A stretch of DNA of 64,000 nucleotides, from positions 17,919 through 81,918 of the forward strand of contig JAEUWI010000036.1 of NCBI GenBank assembly GCA_016791475.1. The letters are read 5' to 3'. A program made the translations under genes and the position numbers. This stretch comes from Candidatus Hydrogenedentota bacterium. GTDB taxonomy: Bacteria; Hydrogenedentota; Hydrogenedentia; Hydrogenedentales; JAEUWI01. The notes under the pieces were generated by a model. It searched no databases and had not been told where the DNA came from. It saw only the letters and a list, made by a program, of their open reading frames with translations. Shown here one piece after another: positions 8,709 to 18,176 of the stretch; position 1 is the first letter of the stretch, and each line of letters opens with the position of its first letter.

Positions 8709-10457
8709 TCAGTTCGGCTGGATCAGTCCCCGAACCGCCGCAAGCAGGGCCTCGCGGCCATAGGGCTTCTTAAGAATTTCGGCGCGCGGCCCCGTGTTCC
8801 ACACGCCCGGTTCGGCATAGCCCGAGGTCAACAGAACGCCCTTTCCCGGAAATCGCTCTTGAAACTGTTGCGCGAGTTCCGGGCCGAGCACGCCACCCGG
8901 CAACATGATGTCGCTGAAGAGCAGTTCGAGCGGCACGCCGCTCTCCATGAGCGAAACCGCCTCGGTGGCGTCGGCCGCCGAATATACCCGATACCCGTTC
9001 GCTTCCAGTACGCGCGTCGCAAACGCACGCAGGGCGGGCTCATCTTCGACAAGCAGAATCGCCTCGCCGCGCCCCGGCCGGACAAGCGCCACCGGGACCG
9101 CCGCATCCGCTTCCTTGCGGGTGACCACGTGAACGGCGGGAACCAGAATCGTAACCGTCGTGCCGCGCCCGGGCGCGCTGTTCAAACGGATACACCCTTT
9201 GGACTGGCGGGCGAAGCCATCCACCATGCTCAACCCCAGCCCCGTCCCCTTGCCGGGCTCTTTGGTGGTGTAGAAGGGTTCGAGCACCCGCTCCAGCACT
9301 TCGGGCGCCATACCATTGCCCGTGTCCGCCACATCGATGCGGACATAGAGCCCCTGGGCGATATCTTCGGCCGCGGAAAACCGTTCGTCCACCTCCTCCA
9401 GCGCGGTGGCGATACTCAGCACACCGCCCTCCGGCATGGCGTCCCGGGCGTTTATTGCCAGATTGAGAATCGCGCTTTCGAGTTGCACCGGATCGAGCAG
9501 GGCGCAGAGGCCCCCGGGATCCAGCGCATACTTGACCGTTATGGTCTCCCCAAGGCTGCGGGTGATCAGCGTGTGCATATCCCGGATGGACTTGTTCACA
9601 TCCACCTCCTGCACCAGTAGTATCTGGTTGCGCGCAAAGGAGAGAAGCCGATCGATAAGACTAGCCGCCTGGAAAGAGGCCCGGCTTCCCTCCCGGGCAA
9701 GATTGATCCGCTCCTCGTCCGAAACGGCGCCGCCCTGCAGCAACTGGAGACACCCGATGATCACCGTAAGGTGGTTGTTGAAGTCGTGGGCGATACCCCC
9801 GGTGAGACGCCCGAGGGCATTGAGCCGCTCCGTGCGCTGGAGCTTCTCCTCCAGCGAGACGAACTCCGTAATGTCCGTGGATATCCCGCAGATCGCCGAC
9901 ACCCCGCCCTGCGCGTCATCCACCGGAAACTTCACCGAAAGGTACGTGTGCACAGTGCCGTCGGGGTGGGGGACTTCTTCCTGGAAATTCATCGTCGCGC
10001 GTGATTCCAGCACGTCAAGGTCGTTCTTCCGAAGCAGGTCGGCCGTCTCCCGGGAAAAAATATCATAGTCCGACTTGCCCGTGAGCTCCTCCGGCGTGTG
10101 TTGGAAAAGGCTGCAGAAACGGGGATTCGCCGAGATGATGCGCCCCGCCGGATCCTTGAGATACATGACGGCGGGCGAGTTCTCCAGGACGGCATTGAGG
10201 AAGGAGCGCTGTTCCCGCAGCGCCTTTTCCGCCTGCTCGATCTTCACCAGCTCCCGCACCATGAGAATATAGATGACCACCGAGCTCAAGGTCACAAACG
10301 CCCAACCCTTGATGCTCTGGACGGACGTGATGAGGCCGGGGTCGTCGAAGGCCAGATAGACCGCCTGATCGGAGAACAGGATATATACGCTGGAAAAAAA
10401 TGCGTAGCGGAGTGCCACCCGGCACGCCGCCCGTCTGATCACGCCAACTCTGAACAC
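8709..10457 (-). CDS. PAS-domain hybrid sensor histidine kinase with C-terminal receiver
   Basis: A 582-residue hybrid two-component kinase. Two hydrophobic segments near the N-terminus (ALRYAFFSSVYILF; WAFVTLSSVVIYILM) should anchor it in the inner membrane. A coiled linker leads to a PAS domain (FLNAVLENSPAVMYLKD through ICGISTDITE). The dimerisation/phosphoacceptor helix is LTGGIAHDFNNHLTVI, with the His near residue 224. The ATPase has an N box (NLAINARDAMPEGG), G1 (DTGNGM) and G2 (GTGLGLSMV). The C-terminal receiver has SDIMLPGG with the phosphoacceptor Asp near 516 and the conserved Lys in ILKKPYG. It is likely an intramolecular phosphorelay; no partner regulator is adjacent. I prefer GTG 10457, which has GGGGGAG eight bases upstream; another GTG is at 10511. 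A TATAAT box lies at 10559-10564. Confidence 0.9.
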   Translation of the reverse strand: MFRVGVIRRAACRVALRYAFFSSVYILFSDQAVYLAFDDPGLITSVQSIKGWAFVTLSSVVIYILMVRELVKIEQAEKALREQRSFLNAVLENSPAVMYLKDPAGRIISANPRFCSLFQHTPEELTGKSDYDIFSRETADLLRKNDLDVLESRATMNFQEEVPHPDGTVHTYLSVKFPVDDAQGGVSAICGISTDITEFVSLEEKLQRTERLNALGRLTGGIAHDFNNHLTVIIGCLQLLQGGAVSDEERINLAREGSRASFQAASLIDRLLSFARNQILLVQEVDVNKSIRDMHTLITRSLGETITVKYALDPGGLCALLDPVQLESAILNLAINARDAMPEGGVLSIATALEEVDERFSAAEDIAQGLYVRIDVADTGNGMAPEVLERVLEPFYTTKEPGKGTGLGLSMVDGFARQSKGCIRLNSAPGRGTTVTILVPAVHVVTRKEADAAVPVALVRPGRGEAILLVEDEPALRAFATRVLEANGYRVYSAADATEAVSLMESGVPLELLFSDIMLPGGVLGPELAQQFQERFPGKGVLLTSGYAEPGVWNTGPRAEILKKPYGREALLAAVRGLIQPN

Positions 10458-10558
10458 GTACCGCGCTCCCCCGCCATTGCCAGGTTGCCTGCTCGAAACC
10501 CTTCCGGCCACCGAACCGCGCAGATGCCGGAGTGCGGAGAGCGTCCGGCATCGGTATC

Positions 10559-10587
10559 ATTATAGTCATGCGGGGTCGGATTGACCA
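10559..10587 (-). promoter_or_regulatory. Putative sigma70-type promoter for the histidine kinase gene
   Basis: On the minus strand a perfect TATAAT (10564-10559) lies about 100 nt before the preferred GTG. Seventeen bases upstream is TGGTCA, a poor match to the -35 consensus. The -10 box is clear but the promoter is untested. Confidence 0.4.
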
Positions 10588-10620
10588 GTCCCATTTCTAT
10601 CCCCGCCTGAAGCGCGCGGA

Positions 10621-11721
10621 CTACTGGCTGAGCGCTCGCCGCTGTACCGCGATTTCCCGCCTGTAACGGGCCACCGCCGCTTCGTGATCCTTCAGCGTTG
10701 CGCTGAACGTGTGGGTCTTGCCGTCGGCATTGGAGACGAAATAAAGGTAGTCCACCTGCGCGGGCGCAAGCGCCGCCCGGATGCTCGCGGCGCCGGGACT
10801 CGAAATCGGCCCGGGAGGAAGCCCGGTGTTCTGATAGGTGTTGTAGGGCGAATCCACTTCCTTATCCTCGTTCAGCATCCGCTGGCCATACTTCCCCAGC
10901 GCATACTGCAACGTCGAATCCATCTGAAGCGGCATGCCCAATTTCAGCCGATTGTACAGCACGGCCGCGATCAGCGCCCGCTCCTCCTCCACCCGCGCCT
11001 CTTCCTCCACGAGCGAGGCAATCGTCATCACCGCCGTACGATCGAGGGCCTCACTTCCGGGCAGCCCCTTTGTCAACGCCGCATAGACCGATTCAAAATG
11101 CTCGACCTGGCGCTCGATCAGCGCCGCCGCATCCGGCTCCCGATCGAAAAAATACGTGTCCGGCATCAGGAATCCTTCCAGCGACTCCCCTTCAATGCCC
11201 AGCCGACTGATCAGGGCGGGGTCGGATGCCGCCCGGACATACGCCTCGCCGTCGGGCCGCAATTCGGCTATCTGGGCGATCGCCAGCCCCTCCGGTATCG
11301 TGATCTTCACCCGATCCGCATCCAGGGGCTTCGACGGCCCCTCCTGAAGCTGCCGGAGCAGTTCCGAGGCCGACAATCCCTGATTCAACGTGTAGTTGCC
11401 GTGCTGAATGTGCTTCCCGGACTTGTCCAGTTGGAGTGCAAGCCGAAAAAAGCCCTCGTACTCCACCAGCCCCGCATCGGCCAGCAACTTGCCCACGTCG
11501 CGCCCCGTGGAGCCCTTGGGCACGGCCAGCTCCACGGCCGGCCCCTTGACCCCCGGTGAGGTCACATGGTCGTACAGCATATAGCCCACCCCCGCCGCCG
11601 AAGCCACAATCAACACCGCGCCGGCCATGCCATACATCGCAAGGGAAAGCATCCAGCGCCAGAAGCGGAATCTCTTCCGCTCGCTTCTGCGCGCGGACTC
11701 TATCAGTTCTTCACTCGACAT
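10621..11721 (-). CDS. mltG: Endolytic murein transglycosylase MltG (YceG family)
   Basis: A 366-residue YceG/MltG protein, an inner-membrane lytic transglycosylase that cleaves nascent peptidoglycan and limits glycan strand length. A short cytoplasmic N-terminus is followed by one membrane helix (AGAVLIVASAAGVGYML). A LysM-like stretch (VPKGSTGRDVGKLLADAG) comes next. The catalytic domain holds ASLVEEEARVEEE, with the presumed catalytic Glu, then GMPLQMDSTLQYALG, YNTYQNTGLPPGPISSPG and VDYLYFVSNADGKTHTFS, all family signatures. Length is typical. ATG 11721 lies eight bases after the ruvX stop, so the two form an operon, a pairing common in bacteria. Confidence is high. Confidence 0.95.
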   Translation of the reverse strand: MSSEELIESARRSERKRFRFWRWMLSLAMYGMAGAVLIVASAAGVGYMLYDHVTSPGVKGPAVELAVPKGSTGRDVGKLLADAGLVEYEGFFRLALQLDKSGKHIQHGNYTLNQGLSASELLRQLQEGPSKPLDADRVKITIPEGLAIAQIAELRPDGEAYVRAASDPALISRLGIEGESLEGFLMPDTYFFDREPDAAALIERQVEHFESVYAALTKGLPGSEALDRTAVMTIASLVEEEARVEEERALIAAVLYNRLKLGMPLQMDSTLQYALGKYGQRMLNEDKEVDSPYNTYQNTGLPPGPISSPGAASIRAALAPAQVDYLYFVSNADGKTHTFSATLKDHEAAVARYRREIAVQRRALSQ

Positions 11722-11729
11722 CGCTCACT

Positions 11730-12167
11730 TCACGGCCGCGCGCCGACCTCCCGGCGCTCCAGGTAGCTGCTCAATATCTGCGCCGCCGCGATCTTATCGA
11801 TCACATCCTTGCGCTTTCGCCCCTTGCCGCCACGCGCGTGAAACACATCGTCGGCCGCCAGCGTGGAATAGCGCTCGTCTTCAAACACCACGGGAACCTC
11901 GGTCCGCGCGGCCAGCAGGGCCATGAAATTGCGGACCCGGCGCGCCTGCGGTCCCTCATCACCATTTTCCAGCAAGGGCAGCCCGGAGACGATCAGAATC
12001 GGCTCCAGCGCGGCGACCATCTCCAGAATCTCCGCGATGGCCTTGTCGCGCGAGGGCTGCGCAACCACCGCATGGGGCGATACGATCGTCTGGCTCGGAT
12101 CGGTAATGGCCACGCCCGTGCGGGCATCGCCCACATCCAGCGCCATGATCCGGCCCGGCAATTCCAT
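11730..12167 (-). CDS. ruvX: Holliday junction resolvase-like protein RuvX/YqgF
   Basis: A 145-residue YqgF/RuvX protein with an RNase H-like fold, implicated in pre-16S rRNA 5' processing and described as a putative Holliday junction resolvase. It begins with the family signature MALDVGDARTGVAITDP, continues with LPLLENGDEGPQARRVRNF, and carries FEDERYSTLAADD, matching the conserved DER(Y/L)ST motif. A basic GKGRKRKD stretch and DKIAAAQIL near the end are also typical. I chose ATG 12167, preceded by GGAG; a GTG four codons upstream is possible. It precedes mltG by eight bases. Confidence 0.93.
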   Translation of the reverse strand: MELPGRIMALDVGDARTGVAITDPSQTIVSPHAVVAQPSRDKAIAEILEMVAALEPILIVSGLPLLENGDEGPQARRVRNFMALLAARTEVPVVFEDERYSTLAADDVFHARGGKGRKRKDVIDKIAAAQILSSYLERREVGARP

Positions 12168-12221
12168 CGTCTCTCTCACTCCGAATTCGTCAACCGGGAC
12201 ACGGGGGCCGGGATCTCAAGG

Positions 12222-15032
12222 TCAATGCGCGGCGATCCGTGGGCCACGCCCACGGCGCAATACGCGCCAGACCGCAACCCCGACCAACAGCCCGACCAGC
12301 AGCGGACTCTTCATCCACAGCGCCACCAGCGCCAGCGCCGGCAGCAGCGCAACGCGCACCGCCAAAGCCAGCACGGGGCTGTCCGCCACGGCATCCGCCA
12401 CGGGCGGGCTCACGCGATAGTAGGCATCCACCAGCGCGGTACCGGCGCTGCTGGTCAGCAGCCACTCATCGCGGAAATCCCGGAGCAGCGCCACGGCGCC
12501 CGAAAGGGGCGTGCCCGACGCGGCTGTGGCAATGAAGCAGGGGCCGCCGATGCCGCTCTCACCGTCCTGAAGCAGAAAGATGCTCAGCAGGGCATAGAAG
12601 CCGGACAGATCATCGACATTCGGATCCTGGAGCGTATACACATCCACCAGAATCACCGACGTGCTCTGGCTGGCAATACCGGTCACTGAGATACGTGCCT
12701 GACCCTCGGCCACGCCCGTCATCACGCCACGGCTTGTCACCGTCACGACGGACGTGTCATCCGAAGTGAAGGTAAAGGAGGTGTCTCCCGGATGGACCGA
12801 ACGCACCTGGATGGCCCGGTTCTGACCCACGGGCAGGAATATGTGGCGGGGAACGCCTGTAAACACTACACCGTCCGTCGTGAACTCGCCATCATCGTCC
12901 GACAGGGTCGTGTTCTGGCTCTGGTCCACGGCGCGTATGACAAAGGAGTAGTTGGTACCCTTCGCCAGGTTCGTAATGAGCACCGCATGGCTCGTGGCAA
13001 GGCCCGTCGTGGCCTGGATCAACTCGTAGTCGCCCGCATCGAAGCCCACGGCAATATCGCCACTGGACAGTTCATCCGTCTCCCAGCTAAGCAGGACGGT
13101 ATTCTCGCCAAACTCGCTGGCCACCGGCTCACCGACAAACTCGGGGCCGTCTTCATCGGGATCTTCGCCCGTCGTGGCTTCCAGAGTCTCGCTGTCACCG
13201 GTGCTATTGCCCGCAAGATCGGTGGAACTGATCGTGAATTCATACGTCGACTCGGCCTCCAGACCGCGGATGGTGGCCAAATGCTCCGTCGTCAGCCCGC
13301 CGTCGTGATAGAACTGCGCCGGCGCCTCGCCTGCGGGTCCATATTGGACCAGCGAGTCCGAAGGCTCGTCCGTCGTCCACATCACCGTAAAGCCCGCGTC
13401 GGTCTCACCCACAACGAAGGGTCCTTCGACGATAACGGGGGCTGTTGTGTCGGACGTCGCGGCGGTGGTGAAAAACTGATCGTCGGCCGCCGACACACCG
13501 CTGAGCCCATCGAGATCAGTCGAGGTGCAGGTGAACCCATAGGTCGTCCCAGGGAGCAGCCCCGTCAGGGTCACCTGATGACGAACCGCCAGCGCCGCGG
13601 ACCCGGCTCGTGATGCGCGGCTCGCCCCGACGCCAAAGGTTACAAAGGAATCGGACGGCTCGTTGGTTTCCCAATAGATGGTCGCCGTCGTGTCGCCCAG
13701 GCCAATCACCTGGGGTGCCGTGGAAAAGCTCGGTGTGGAAATAACAGGCTCTTCCAGCGGTGTCAGCAGGAAGGTCTCCGTGTCGTCCGGACCATTGCCG
13801 ATCCAGTCACGGGAATCGATCTGCATGCCGTGTACCGTGCCCGATTCGAGGCCGGCAAGGACCAGATGATGCTCCAGGCGAAGCCCCGGAAGGGTATGAT
13901 GAAACTCAAAGGCCTGGGTCTCGCCGAATTTCATGGCCGTGGTTGCAGGCTTACTCGTGCGCCAGCGAACATGGATCGTGGTGTCCGTGACGTGCTCCAC
14001 GATGAGCCCGTCCACGATGACCGGGTCGGTCGTGTCTTCTTCCGCGAGCGTCGTCGCTTCGAGCGTGGCCGAACTCCGGTTACCGGATGTGTCGGTGGCG
14101 TTCACGAGAAGGGTATAGGCCGTGGATGGGTCCAAATCTTCAATTACGACGGTGTGGACCTGGGCCGGAATATCCTCCACCACCTGCGCCACGCCCAGAT
14201 CATCACTCACGACGATCTCGCCCGCCGCCGCTTCGTCCGTGACCCAGCTCACCAGCAGCGAGGTATCGTTCAGGCCGTCCACTGCGGGCGCGTTGATGAA
14301 TACCGGGGCAACCGTGTCGGCGGTCACGGGCGTGACAAAGCTGAAGACGCGGCTCTCGCTTTTCAACGTGCTGCTGGGCACCGCCGTCTCCACCTGTACG
14401 AAGTACTCTGTCCCAGGCTCAAGATCGCTCAGCGAAATCTGCTGGACGCCATCCGCCCCTTCGGTCGCCTCCGTCTCGTCCAATGCATCTTCGGCAACAC
14501 CATAGCTCACGGTGCCCGTGGCGTTCAGGGCCGTCTTCCAGGATATCAGTGCCGATGTGGGGGTCAAACCCTCGGCGAGGGGCCCTTCGATGATCACCGG
14601 TGTGGTTGGATCGCCCTCTTCACCTTCACCCTCGCCTTCACCTTCTCCTTCGCCTTCACCCTCGCCCTCGCCTTCACCCTCGCCTTCGCCAGCGGGAACC
14701 AGCGCCTCCAGATCGGCCTCGGACACCTCGCCGTCGCTGTCACCGTCGAGAATATCGAACTGCTGTTCGGTAACGGTCGCATCCGCAGCCTGGATCTCTT
14801 CCAGACTCAGGCGCTGATCATTATCGGTGTCCACCGTGTCGAAATTGTCCAGAAGCCCCACGGCCAGCGCGGCCAGACCCGACGTGCCTTTGGTGGACGC
14901 GGCCTGGGCCGCTCCGGTCATGCCGACAACGACCAGCGCCAGGGCAACACCCAGCACCCCGGTCCGCTCGACGGATGAGAAACCAAGGCCCCGGCGCGCA
15001 ACCCGACCGGCGAACGAAAAAAATCCCAGCAT
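12222..15032 (-). CDS. Secreted multi-domain surface protein: EF-hands, Gly-Glu linker, six fibronectin III repeats, CFI-box C-terminus
   Basis: A 936-residue exported protein. ATG 15032 follows AAGGAA; a hydrophobic signal (VLGVALALVVVGMTGAAQA) ends the leader. Two calcium-type loops come first (DTDNDQRLSLEE, DGDSDGEVSEADLE), then a Gly-Glu linker at about residues 114-140. Six fibronectin type III-like modules follow, each with an (A/T)xxxW strand such as SALISWKT and TIHVRWRT and an LxPGTxY strand. A bacterial Ig-like group 2 domain comes next (FTSDDTSVVTVTSRGVMTG). The C-terminus carries GPCFIATAASG and RDFRDEWLL, the CFI-box C-terminal domain, then two hydrophobic helices and an Arg-rich end. 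It is probably membrane-anchored with its body outside the cytoplasm. It shares linker style, but not domain content, with the genes at 1720 and 45410. The ligand is unknown. Confidence 0.88.
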   Translation of the reverse strand: MLGFFSFAGRVARRGLGFSSVERTGVLGVALALVVVGMTGAAQAASTKGTSGLAALAVGLLDNFDTVDTDNDQRLSLEEIQAADATVTEQQFDILDGDSDGEVSEADLEALVPAGEGEGEGEGEGEGEGEGEGEGEGEEGDPTTPVIIEGPLAEGLTPTSALISWKTALNATGTVSYGVAEDALDETEATEGADGVQQISLSDLEPGTEYFVQVETAVPSSTLKSESRVFSFVTPVTADTVAPVFINAPAVDGLNDTSLLVSWVTDEAAAGEIVVSDDLGVAQVVEDIPAQVHTVVIEDLDPSTAYTLLVNATDTSGNRSSATLEATTLAEEDTTDPVIVDGLIVEHVTDTTIHVRWRTSKPATTAMKFGETQAFEFHHTLPGLRLEHHLVLAGLESGTVHGMQIDSRDWIGNGPDDTETFLLTPLEEPVISTPSFSTAPQVIGLGDTTATIYWETNEPSDSFVTFGVGASRASRAGSAALAVRHQVTLTGLLPGTTYGFTCTSTDLDGLSGVSAADDQFFTTAATSDTTAPVIVEGPFVVGETDAGFTVMWTTDEPSDSLVQYGPAGEAPAQFYHDGGLTTEHLATIRGLEAESTYEFTISSTDLAGNSTGDSETLEATTGEDPDEDGPEFVGEPVASEFGENTVLLSWETDELSSGDIAVGFDAGDYELIQATTGLATSHAVLITNLAKGTNYSFVIRAVDQSQNTTLSDDDGEFTTDGVVFTGVPRHIFLPVGQNRAIQVRSVHPGDTSFTFTSDDTSVVTVTSRGVMTGVAEGQARISVTGIASQSTSVILVDVYTLQDPNVDDLSGFYALLSIFLLQDGESGIGGPCFIATAASGTPLSGAVALLRDFRDEWLLTSSAGTALVDAYYRVSPPVADAVADSPVLALAVRVALLPALALVALWMKSPLLVGLLVGVAVWRVLRRGRGPRIAAH
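14612..14690 (-). repeat. Hexanucleotide repeat encoding a Gly-Glu linker
   Basis: Read on the minus strand this is (GGCGAG/GGTGAA)n encoding about 13 Gly-Glu pairs, between the EF-hand region and the first fibronectin III module. Mixed synonymous codons suggest selection on the protein, not recent slippage. Confidence 0.9.
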
Positions 15033-15354
15033 AACCGTTCCTTCACAGTGACAACAGGCCCTGCGGCCCACTTCCCCGCAAGCCCGGGGTAGGGCATGAC
15101 GCGCGGGCGGTTGGAACCGCCGCGGCAAATATTCCTCGCGTAATGAGAATAACACGGGACGCCACGCCACGTTACAGAAGCGCTCCCGAACTATGTTGTA
15201 CACAATTTACCACGATAACGGAGTCCAGTAAAACGTTTCTCTCATCCCGCTCCCCCCTCCCACACCCCGGCCATTCGGGCAAAAGGTGCGCATCCAACCG
15301 CCTGTTTGCTAAACTAGGGACTTCCCTTGCCCGCACATTGAATGGAGAAATACC

Positions 15355-17985
15355 GTGAAAAGCGATGAAATCCGCGCAAAATACCTCGAGTTCTTCAAGG
15401 AGCGCGGCCACGTTATTGAGCGCAGCGACACCATCGTCCCCAGCAACGACCCCACCCTCCTCTTCACGAGCGCGGGCATGGTCCAGTTCAAGCCCTATTA
15501 TACCGGTGAAGTCCCCGTGCCCTATCGCCGCGCCGCCACCTCCCAGAAGTGCCTGCGCGCGGGCGGCAAGGCCAACGACCTGGACGAGGTCGGCAAGACC
15601 TCGCGCCACCTCACCTTCTTCGAAATGCTGGGAAATTTCTCCTTTGGCGACTATTTCAAGCGCGAAGCCATCCAGTGGGCTTGGGAATTCTCCACGGAAG
15701 TGCTCAAGTTCAAGCCCGACTCCATCATCGCCACGGTCTACCGGGACGACGACGAAGCCTACACCATCTGGAATAAAGAAATCGGCATTCCCGAGAGCCG
15801 CTTGTTCCGCCTGGGCGAGAAGGACAATTTCTGGGGCCCGGCGGGCGATTCCGGCGCGTGTGGCCCCTGCTCCGAACTCCTTTTCGATAAGGGCGCTCAT
15901 ATCGACCCGACCGCGGACCCGGAAAACGACCCGAAAGAGCGCTTTCTCGAGTTCTGGAACCTCGTGTTTCCCCAGTTTGACCACCAGCTCGACGGCAGCC
16001 GTCCGCCGCTGAAAAATCGCGGCATCGACACCGGCATGGGCCTGGAGCGCCTCGCGGCGCTCCTCCAGGGCAAGGAAACCGTCTTCGACACGGATGGCAT
16101 CTTCCCGATCATCCAGGCGACGGAGGCCATCACCAGTGTGGCCTATAAAGACAATCCCGTGCCCTACCGCGTGATCGCGGACCATATCCGGGCGCTGTCC
16201 TTCATGATTGCCGACGGTATCCTGCCGAGCAACGAAGGCCGGGGCTATGTGGAGCGCCGTCTGCTCCGCCGGGCCGCCCGCTTTGGCCGGGAACTGGGCC
16301 TGGAGCAGCCTTTCCTCTATAAGGTCGCGCCGACCCTGGTGGATCTCATGAGCCACCACTACCCCGAGCTGGCGGAGAAGCGCGTACAGATCGAGAAGAT
16401 CATTCAGACCGAGGAAGAGCGCTTCGGCAGCACCCTCGCGCGGGGCATGGCTCTGCTCGACGAGATCTTCGCGGACATGGAGAAGAGCGGCCTGAAGGAA
16501 ACGCCGGGCGAAGAGCTTTTCAAGCTCCACGACACCTACGGCTTCCCGCTGGACCTGGCCACGGACATCGCGGAGGACCGGGGCTACACGGTCGATCGCG
16601 AGGGCTTCAAGACCGCCATGGCGCGCCAGAAGGAAATGGCCCGCAGCGCCTGGGCCGGCAGTGGCCAGGACGCCATCGCGCCGGTCTACAATCAGCTTCG
16701 CGAACAGCTCGGCGACACCGAGTTCAAGGGCTATGAAACCACCACCTGCGACGCGGTGGTCACCGCGATCATCGTGGACAAGCAGTCGGTCAACGAACTG
16801 GCCACGGGCCAGAGCGGCGATATCGTACTGAGCCAGACCCCCTTCTACGCGGAGTCCGGCGGCCAGGTGGGCGACACCGGCGTGCTCGACAGCGTGAACG
16901 GCAATGCCGCCGTGACGGACGTGAAGAAGATCGCGGGCAAGATGTATTGCCACAAGGCCACGGTCAACAGCGGTGTGTTGAAAGTGGGCGACAAGGTCGA
17001 AGCCATCGTGGACGCCTCGGCGCGCAAGCAGACCGAGAGCCACCACAGCGCGACCCACCTGCTCCAGGCCGCCCTGCAGAACGTCATCGGCGACCATGTG
17101 CATCAGGCCGGTTCGCTGGTTACCCCCGAGCGCCTGCGCTTCGACTTTACGCACTTCGAAGGCATCGAGCCCGAGCGCTTGGATGACATTGAACGACTGG
17201 TGAACGACTACATTCGCCGCGACGAGCCCGTGTCCATCGAAAGCAAATCCCTGGAAGAAGCCCGCGCGGCCGGTGCCATGGCCCTCTTCGGCGAAAAATA
17301 TGAAGATGTGGTCCGCGTGGTGAGCATGGGCGATTTCTCCATGGAACTCTGTGGCGGCACCCACGTGCCCCGCACGGGCGCCATCGGCTATTGCAAGATT
17401 CTATCCGAGGCCTCCATCGCTTCCGGCGTGCGGCGCATTGAAGCGGTGTGCGGCGAGCCCTGCGTGACCACGCTCCAGGCCCGCGAACGCCAGCTCAACC
17501 ACACGGCCCAGTTGCTCCACACGAGCCTGGACAGCGTGGAAGATCGCGTGCGCATCCTGCTGGAAGAAAACCGCAAGCTGAATAAGGAAGTCGAAAAGTG
17601 GAAGGCGGCGGCGGCGGCGGGGAACATCGCCGAGCTGCTCGATGGCGCTCAGGACGTGGCCGGGGTAAAGCTCATCACCGGCAGCGTGGATGGTCAGGAC
17701 GGCAAGGGCTTGAAGACCCTCCTGGAGAAGCTGCGCGACAAAGTCGCCTCCGGCGTGATCGTCCTCGGCAGTGTGGCCGACGACAAGGTTTCCCTCGGCG
17801 TTTGCGTCACCAACGACCTCACCGGCCGCATCAAGGCGGGCGATATTGTGAAGCTGGTCGCTCCCATCGTGGGCGGCGGCGGCGGCGGCAAGCCCGACAT
17901 GGCGCAGGCCGGGGGCAAGATGCCCGAGAAGCTGCCCGAAGCGCTGGCGAAGACGCCGGAGATCGTGAAGGGGCTGTTGGGCTGA
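15355..17985 (+). CDS. alaS: Alanyl-tRNA synthetase
   Basis: An 876-residue cytoplasmic AlaRS that charges tRNA-Ala and edits mischarged Ser/Gly. The aminoacylation core begins SDEIRAKYLEFFKERGH and includes TLLFTSAGMVQFKPYYTG and FLEMWN-like FLEFWNLVFPQF. The editing domain has the zinc-binding pair HSATHLLQAAL and CGGTHVPRTG. The C-Ala region ends with a Gly-rich segment followed by GKPDMAQAGG. All domains and the usual length are present. The start is GTG 15355, with GGAGA eight bases upstream. It is divergent from the surface protein at 15032; the 322-nt gap between them (15033-15354) holds no recognisable gene and should carry both promoters. I see no clear T-box. Confidence 0.97.
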   Translation: MKSDEIRAKYLEFFKERGHVIERSDTIVPSNDPTLLFTSAGMVQFKPYYTGEVPVPYRRAATSQKCLRAGGKANDLDEVGKTSRHLTFFEMLGNFSFGDYFKREAIQWAWEFSTEVLKFKPDSIIATVYRDDDEAYTIWNKEIGIPESRLFRLGEKDNFWGPAGDSGACGPCSELLFDKGAHIDPTADPENDPKERFLEFWNLVFPQFDHQLDGSRPPLKNRGIDTGMGLERLAALLQGKETVFDTDGIFPIIQATEAITSVAYKDNPVPYRVIADHIRALSFMIADGILPSNEGRGYVERRLLRRAARFGRELGLEQPFLYKVAPTLVDLMSHHYPELAEKRVQIEKIIQTEEERFGSTLARGMALLDEIFADMEKSGLKETPGEELFKLHDTYGFPLDLATDIAEDRGYTVDREGFKTAMARQKEMARSAWAGSGQDAIAPVYNQLREQLGDTEFKGYETTTCDAVVTAIIVDKQSVNELATGQSGDIVLSQTPFYAESGGQVGDTGVLDSVNGNAAVTDVKKIAGKMYCHKATVNSGVLKVGDKVEAIVDASARKQTESHHSATHLLQAALQNVIGDHVHQAGSLVTPERLRFDFTHFEGIEPERLDDIERLVNDYIRRDEPVSIESKSLEEARAAGAMALFGEKYEDVVRVVSMGDFSMELCGGTHVPRTGAIGYCKILSEASIASGVRRIEAVCGEPCVTTLQARERQLNHTAQLLHTSLDSVEDRVRILLEENRKLNKEVEKWKAAAAAGNIAELLDGAQDVAGVKLITGSVDGQDGKGLKTLLEKLRDKVASGVIVLGSVADDKVSLGVCVTNDLTGRIKAGDIVKLVAPIVGGGGGGKPDMAQAGGKMPEKLPEALAKTPEIVKGLLG

Positions 17986-17996
17986 ATTAAAGAATG

Positions 17997-18176
17997 AAGG
18001 ACTTAAGGGACGGAAAGGACGTAAGGGACGTGAACGAATTCGCCACGAAAAGGGTGAACCGCGATTCCCAAAGCGCGCTCGCCGGGTCTCGGCCCGGCGT
18101 GGCAAGCGAGTCCGCCAGCAATGGTGGGCTCGAAACGTCCTTCAGGTCCTTTCCGTCTTTTATGTCGTTTGTCCTT
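17997..18176. repeat. Inverted repeat with nonamer-periodic arms between alaS and the glycerophosphodiesterase gene
   Basis: The left arm (17997-18030) reads as a 9-nt series: AAGGACTTA, AGGGACGGA, AAGGACGTA, AGGGACG. The right arm (18136-18176) is an imperfect reverse complement sharing GACGGAAAGGAC. The arms enclose about 105 nt. The element begins 11 nt after the alaS stop and its right arm covers the likely start codon at 18162. Confidence 0.7.

Noticed and set aside
15204..15354. T-box riboswitch ahead of alaS
   Set aside because: No T-box sequence or specifier-loop-like stem could be recognised, and the gap is short.
15172..17364. A 730-residue minus-strand reading frame opposite alaS
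   Set aside because: It is the antisense shadow of a highly conserved alaS and has no family motif or ribosome site of its own.
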